Source: Mycobacterium aquaticum
Lineage (GTDB): Bacteria > Actinomycetota > Actinomycetes > Mycobacteriales > Mycobacteriaceae
Length of the DNA: 64,000 nucleotides
Reading direction: 5' to 3'
NCBI RefSeq assembly: GCF_002086485.1
Contig: NZ_MVHF01000005.1
Coordinates: 224,792 to 288,791, forward strand
In this document: positions 63,210 to 64,000 of the stretch, in pieces
How the letters are laid out: each line of letters starts with the position of its first letter
Numbering within the stretch: position 1 is the stretch's first letter
Translations under genes and position numbers: made by a program
The notes under the pieces: generated by a model
Told to the model about the DNA's origin: nothing
Database searches by the model: none
The model's input: the letters and a program-made list of their open reading frames with translations, nothing else

Positions 63210-63581
63210 GTGATCCAGCGCGAGTCTCCGGCCTCCACGCGTCAACGCAACCCCGGCAGTTCTGTCGGACCGGTGCGGACATGCGTCGGGTGCCGGAAGC
63301 GAGAGTTGGCCAACGAGTTGTTTCGTGTAGTCGCGGTGATCGACGGGAATGGACAGTGTGCCGTTACCGTTGACACAGCGGCCAGCCTGCCCGGGCGTGG
63401 TGCTTGGTTGCATCCCGACCGGCAGTGCGTACAGGTGGCAATCCAGCGGCGGGCATTCGTACGAGCGTTGCGCATCGCCGGTTCACCGGACACCTCCGCG
63501 GTGGTCGAGTATGTCGAAGAGTTGTCAGCCTCGACCGCCCGCTCAGAAGAACAGGTAGCGAAGAACATGAGCACACCGTGA
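63210..63581 (+). CDS. ylxR: YlxR-family nucleic-acid-binding protein (DUF448)
   Basis: 123-residue YlxR. PVRTCVGCRKRE is the diagnostic motif, followed by VDTAASLPGRGAWLHPDRQCVQVAIQRRAFVRALRI. Likely RNA- or polymerase-associated; kept between nusA and infB. GTG 63210 is preceded by TAGACT, which may be an internal promoter. Confidence 0.9.
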   Translation: MIQRESPASTRQRNPGSSVGPVRTCVGCRKRELANELFRVVAVIDGNGQCAVTVDTAASLPGRGAWLHPDRQCVQVAIQRRAFVRALRIAGSPDTSAVVEYVEELSASTARSEEQVAKNMSTP

Positions 63582-63659
63582 AGTCCCGATGACCATGCGT
63601 CATAGCTAACCCGAGGCGCGGCGCCTACCACCGCTGTCGCCTCTAGATGAGGAGAAGTA

Positions 63660-64000
63660 GTGGCAGGTAAGGCCCGTGTACACGAGTTGGCGAAGGAACT
63701 CGGTGTCACAAGTAAGGAACTCCTAGCTAAGCTCAAAGAGCAGGGAGAGTTCGTCAAGTCGGCGTCCTCCACAGTGGAGGCGCCGGTTGCGCGTCGGCTG
63801 CGCGAATCGTTCGGTTCGAAGACCGAGTCCAAGCCTGAGGCGCGTCCCAGCGCCAAGCCCGGCGACAGGCCTCGTGGCCAGGGCAACGGTGCACCCACCC
63901 CCGGCCCGGCCCGGCCGGCAGCCACACCCGGCGCACCGTCGCCGGCGACGGCGGCTCGCCCGACCCCCGCCCCCCCCCCCCCCCCCCCGACGCCCCCCCC
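63660..64000 (+). CDS. infB: Translation initiation factor IF-2, partial
   Basis: First about 113 residues of IF-2; GTPase and C-terminal domains lie beyond the right edge. GTG at 63660 with AGGAGAAG upstream; [51 protein letters not shown] is the IF-2 N-terminal helical domain. Then a proline/alanine linker. The last 31 bases are almost all C (19 in a row at 63970-63988), encoding PPPPPP in frame; it could be linker sequence or a base-calling fault. Confidence 0.93.
   Translation, partial: MAGKARVHELAKELGVTSKELLAKLKEQGEFVKSASSTVEAPVARRLRESFGSKTESKPEARPSAKPGDRPRGQGNGAPTPGPARPAATPGAPSPATAARPTPAPPPPPPTPP

Noticed and set aside
61807..63282. 491-codon minus-strand frame opposite rimP and nusA
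   Set aside because: Antisense of conserved rimP and nusA; no family similarity.

Overview
The window reads as chromosome of a rapidly growing mycobacterium (Mycolicibacterium type). DNA is very GC-rich, coding is dense, and the right two thirds follow the gene order of the M. tuberculosis Rv2870c-Rv2839c block: dxr, rip1, ispG, GNAT, penicillin-binding lipoprotein, mapB, the glnA4 cluster, nicT, mtr, mqo, a chelatase-type ATPase, cobO, cobB, cysG, efpA, proS, rimP, nusA, infB. Mycothione reductase, EfpA and an F420/DDN-type protein also point to mycobacteria. No tRNA, rRNA, CRISPR array, phage or insertion sequence was seen.

Left part (1-14712) is accessory metabolism. A GH3 glycosidase (cut by the left edge) and a GlgC-like ADP-glucose pyrophosphorylase face away from a sugar/H+ symporter plus PfkB kinase pair, whose 323-base upstream region carries a DasR-like operator. 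Next comes an oxidative catabolic island: a lone P450, a thioesterase and SMP-30 lactonase pair on the minus strand, and a tightly coupled seven-gene plus-strand operon (NIPSNAP-like protein, second P450, Zn-alcohol dehydrogenase, HpcH/HpaI aldolase, SDR, Baeyer-Villiger monooxygenase, HSL-type esterase). Together they look like a route that hydroxylates, oxidises to a ketone, inserts oxygen to a lactone or ester, hydrolyses and cleaves an unknown, probably cyclic, substrate. Two copies of a previously unnamed motif, CTTTACA-N14-TGTCACGCT, sit in front of its plus-strand units; a third lies at 17315 before an unrecognised gene.

Middle-left (14835-23334): a ParA/MinD-like ATPase, an SRPBCC and DUF427 pair, DUF2631, a DNA photolyase, a HicB-like regulator with DUF4097 protein and palindromic operator, and an ECF sigma factor with SnoaL-type tail. 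The sigma gene shares a mirror-image pair of identical ECF promoters with an NmrA-like oxidoreductase gene.

Centre and right (23378-64000): MEP isoprenoid genes (dxr, ispG) flanking the rip1 protease; cell-wall and N-terminal processing genes; cobQ; an NAGGN osmolyte pair; a gamma-glutamyl amine catabolic cluster with permease and FadR-type regulator; an ArsR-nicT nickel/cobalt module with clear operator; mtr; mqo; an I/D-fused chelatase subunit with cobO, cobB and cysG (corrin/siroheme synthesis); efpA; proS; and the rimP-nusA-ylxR-infB operon, cut by the right edge inside a suspicious poly-C run. Many starts sit 6-8 bases after a TANNNT box, consistent with the leaderless transcripts common in mycobacteria. 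Two families of small palindromic intergenic repeats and several start-proximal tandem repeats are recorded as findings.
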